Shown here in pieces: positions 63,046 through 64,000 of a stretch of DNA of 64,000 nucleotides (position 1 is its first letter; each line of letters opens with the position of its first letter). A program made the position numbers and the translations under genes. The notes under the pieces are model-generated. The model was not told the DNA's origin, made no database searches, and was given only the letters and a program-made list of their open reading frames with translations. This DNA is from Flavobacterium sp. 9R (GTDB taxonomy: Bacteria > Bacteroidota > Bacteroidia > Flavobacteriales > Flavobacteriaceae), in the NCBI RefSeq assembly GCF_902506345.1, contig NZ_LR733413.1, positions 378,531 to 442,530 of the forward strand. Direction: 5' to 3'.

Positions 63046-64000
63046 ATGAAAAATATTTTAAAATATATAACAGCTGCCTTTTTACTGCTACTTATGGTAA
63101 ATTGTCAGGACGATAATGTAGAGTTCGGCTCTTTGGATGCTCCTACAAATTTAGCGGTAAAAGTAGATATCGTAGGTAAGTCTGCTACTGCTCCCAACGG
63201 AGATGGATCAGGAAAAGTGCTTTTTACAGCCACTGCTGATAATGCGATTTCTTACAAATACATTTTTAGTGATGGAACTTCTCAAAATGCCCCAAGTGGT
63301 ATTTTTGAAAAAGGCTTTGCAAAACCAGGAACAAATACTTATACCGTAACTGTTTTGGCAAGTGGAAAAGGGGGAATCACTACTAATACTACTGTTGAAG
63401 TTACCGTTTTTAGTAATTTCAAAGATGAAGAGGCTATTAAATTTTTAACAGGTGGTTCTTCGAAAAAATGGTATTGGTCACAATCAGAAGTAGGTCATCT
63501 AGGCGTGGGACCAAATACTTCGCATACGGATGCCAATTTTGGAACCCAAAATTATTACCCAGCTTTCTATGGTGCAGCGGCTAATGAAAAAGCATCTACT
63601 TGTTTGTATAACAGCGTGATGACTTTCTCTGTTGCAGGCGATCAATTGAAATTTAATTTAGACAATAAGGGACAAACATATTATAACGGTGCTTTTATTG
63701 GCGGAGGTGATGATGCTTGTAGAGATTTAGATACGAGTGGACTAAAAACGGTTATTTTGAGTCCATCAGAATCATTTGTTAGCAAAAATCCAAATGCAGC
63801 TACGCAAACACGCGGAACAGTGATGAATTTTTCAGATAATGGATTTATGGGATATTATATAGGTAGTAGTTCCTATGAAATTTTATCAATTACTGAAAAT
63901 CGTATGGTGGTAAGAGCGGTAATGGGTGGCAATGCATTTTTGGCATGGTACCATATTTTTACTACAACTCCACCAGGACAAGCCACTGGACCAACAGATT
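63046..64000 (+). CDS. PUL lipoprotein, 5' part (C-terminus beyond window)
   Basis: ATG at 63046 opens a frame with no stop to the window edge (318 codons). Lipobox LLLMVNC, mature start CQDDNVEFGS. A PKD-like domain (about 35-125) is followed by a compact domain starting FKDEEAIKFLTGGSSKKWYW, with Trp/Tyr-rich segments (VGHLGVGPNTSHTDANFGTQ, MGGNAFLAWYHIFTT). The frame breaks off in a Pro/Gly/Thr linker (TTPPGQATGP), which suggests another domain beyond the edge, possibly a glycoside hydrolase. That cannot be seen here. It is 12 bases after the preceding gene. Confidence 0.85.
   Translation, partial: MKNILKYITAAFLLLLMVNCQDDNVEFGSLDAPTNLAVKVDIVGKSATAPNGDGSGKVLFTATADNAISYKYIFSDGTSQNAPSGIFEKGFAKPGTNTYTVTVLASGKGGITTNTTVEVTVFSNFKDEEAIKFLTGGSSKKWYWSQSEVGHLGVGPNTSHTDANFGTQNYYPAFYGAAANEKASTCLYNSVMTFSVAGDQLKFNLDNKGQTYYNGAFIGGGDDACRDLDTSGLKTVILSPSESFVSKNPNAATQTRGTVMNFSDNGFMGYYIGSSSYEILSITENRMVVRAVMGGNAFLAWYHIFTTTPPGQATGPTD

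Overview
The window looks like a chromosomal segment of a Flavobacterium or close relative (Bacteroidota, Flavobacteriia). The signs are AT-rich DNA, upstream boxes of the Bacteroidota type (TAnnTTTG), almost no Shine-Dalgarno sequences, SusC/SusD genes, a predicted T9SS-secreted subtilase, TonB receptors, DUF families common in flavobacteria, and lipoproteins with acidic residues just after the lipidated cysteine. I see no rRNA, tRNA, CRISPR array, prophage or insertion sequence.

Layout. 1-2.5 kb: start of an NrnA-like DHH phosphoesterase, a CLC anion transporter of probable fluoride type, and a RidA-like protein. 2.8-11.2 kb: a secreted protein, guaA, a four-LysM protein with a periplasmic-binding fold, a DUF3820 protein, pyrG and yidC. 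11.3-19.9 kb: a fasciclin lipoprotein, a YwqK-like protein, mnmA, a subtilase with a sorting domain, a nitronate monooxygenase/FabK-like flavoprotein, small proteins, a Nudix hydrolase and an acyltransferase. 20-24.7 kb: an ECF sigma factor with a partner membrane protein, a DUF3810 membrane protein, a DUF433/DUF5615 toxin-antitoxin pair, pepD and a 36-residue lysine-rich protein.

24.8-32.9 kb: a minus-strand gene set that reads as a metal (probably copper) handling locus. From its promoter end it holds a small CNGRC protein, an MbnP-family lipoprotein, a di-haem MbnH/cytochrome-c-peroxidase lipoprotein, a beta-barrel protein with a Cys-rich N-terminus, a second CNGRC protein, a TonB receptor and a PepSY membrane protein. 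33-42.5 kb: a stand-alone receiver protein, a CarboxypepD-like surface protein, a DEAD-box helicase, rdgB, an exported beta-carbonic anhydrase, a NYN-domain protein, a serine-palmitoyltransferase-like enzyme with a convergent GNAT protein, and a barrel protein. 42.5-50.7 kb: DUF4834, YfhO, a glycosyltransferase, a flippase, an MscS channel and a small membrane protein. 50.8-64 kb: uvrA, then a polysaccharide-utilisation locus (membrane HTH sensor, SusC, SusD, PKD surface lipoprotein, and a lipoprotein cut by the window edge).

Outside the genes, the strongest signal is a dispersed repeat family with seven copies, all intergenic. The ends and central boxes are conserved (TAGCCCCGA, GCGGGA, GCTCC), while the central hairpin changes sequence from copy to copy and keeps its pairing. 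A second theme is heptanucleotide tandem repeats that begin at or right beside the stop codons of four plus-strand genes.

Start codons were revised in many places. Several longer frames start at TTG inside a promoter box or, in one case, inside a repeat copy; the starts given here are the ones I consider real.
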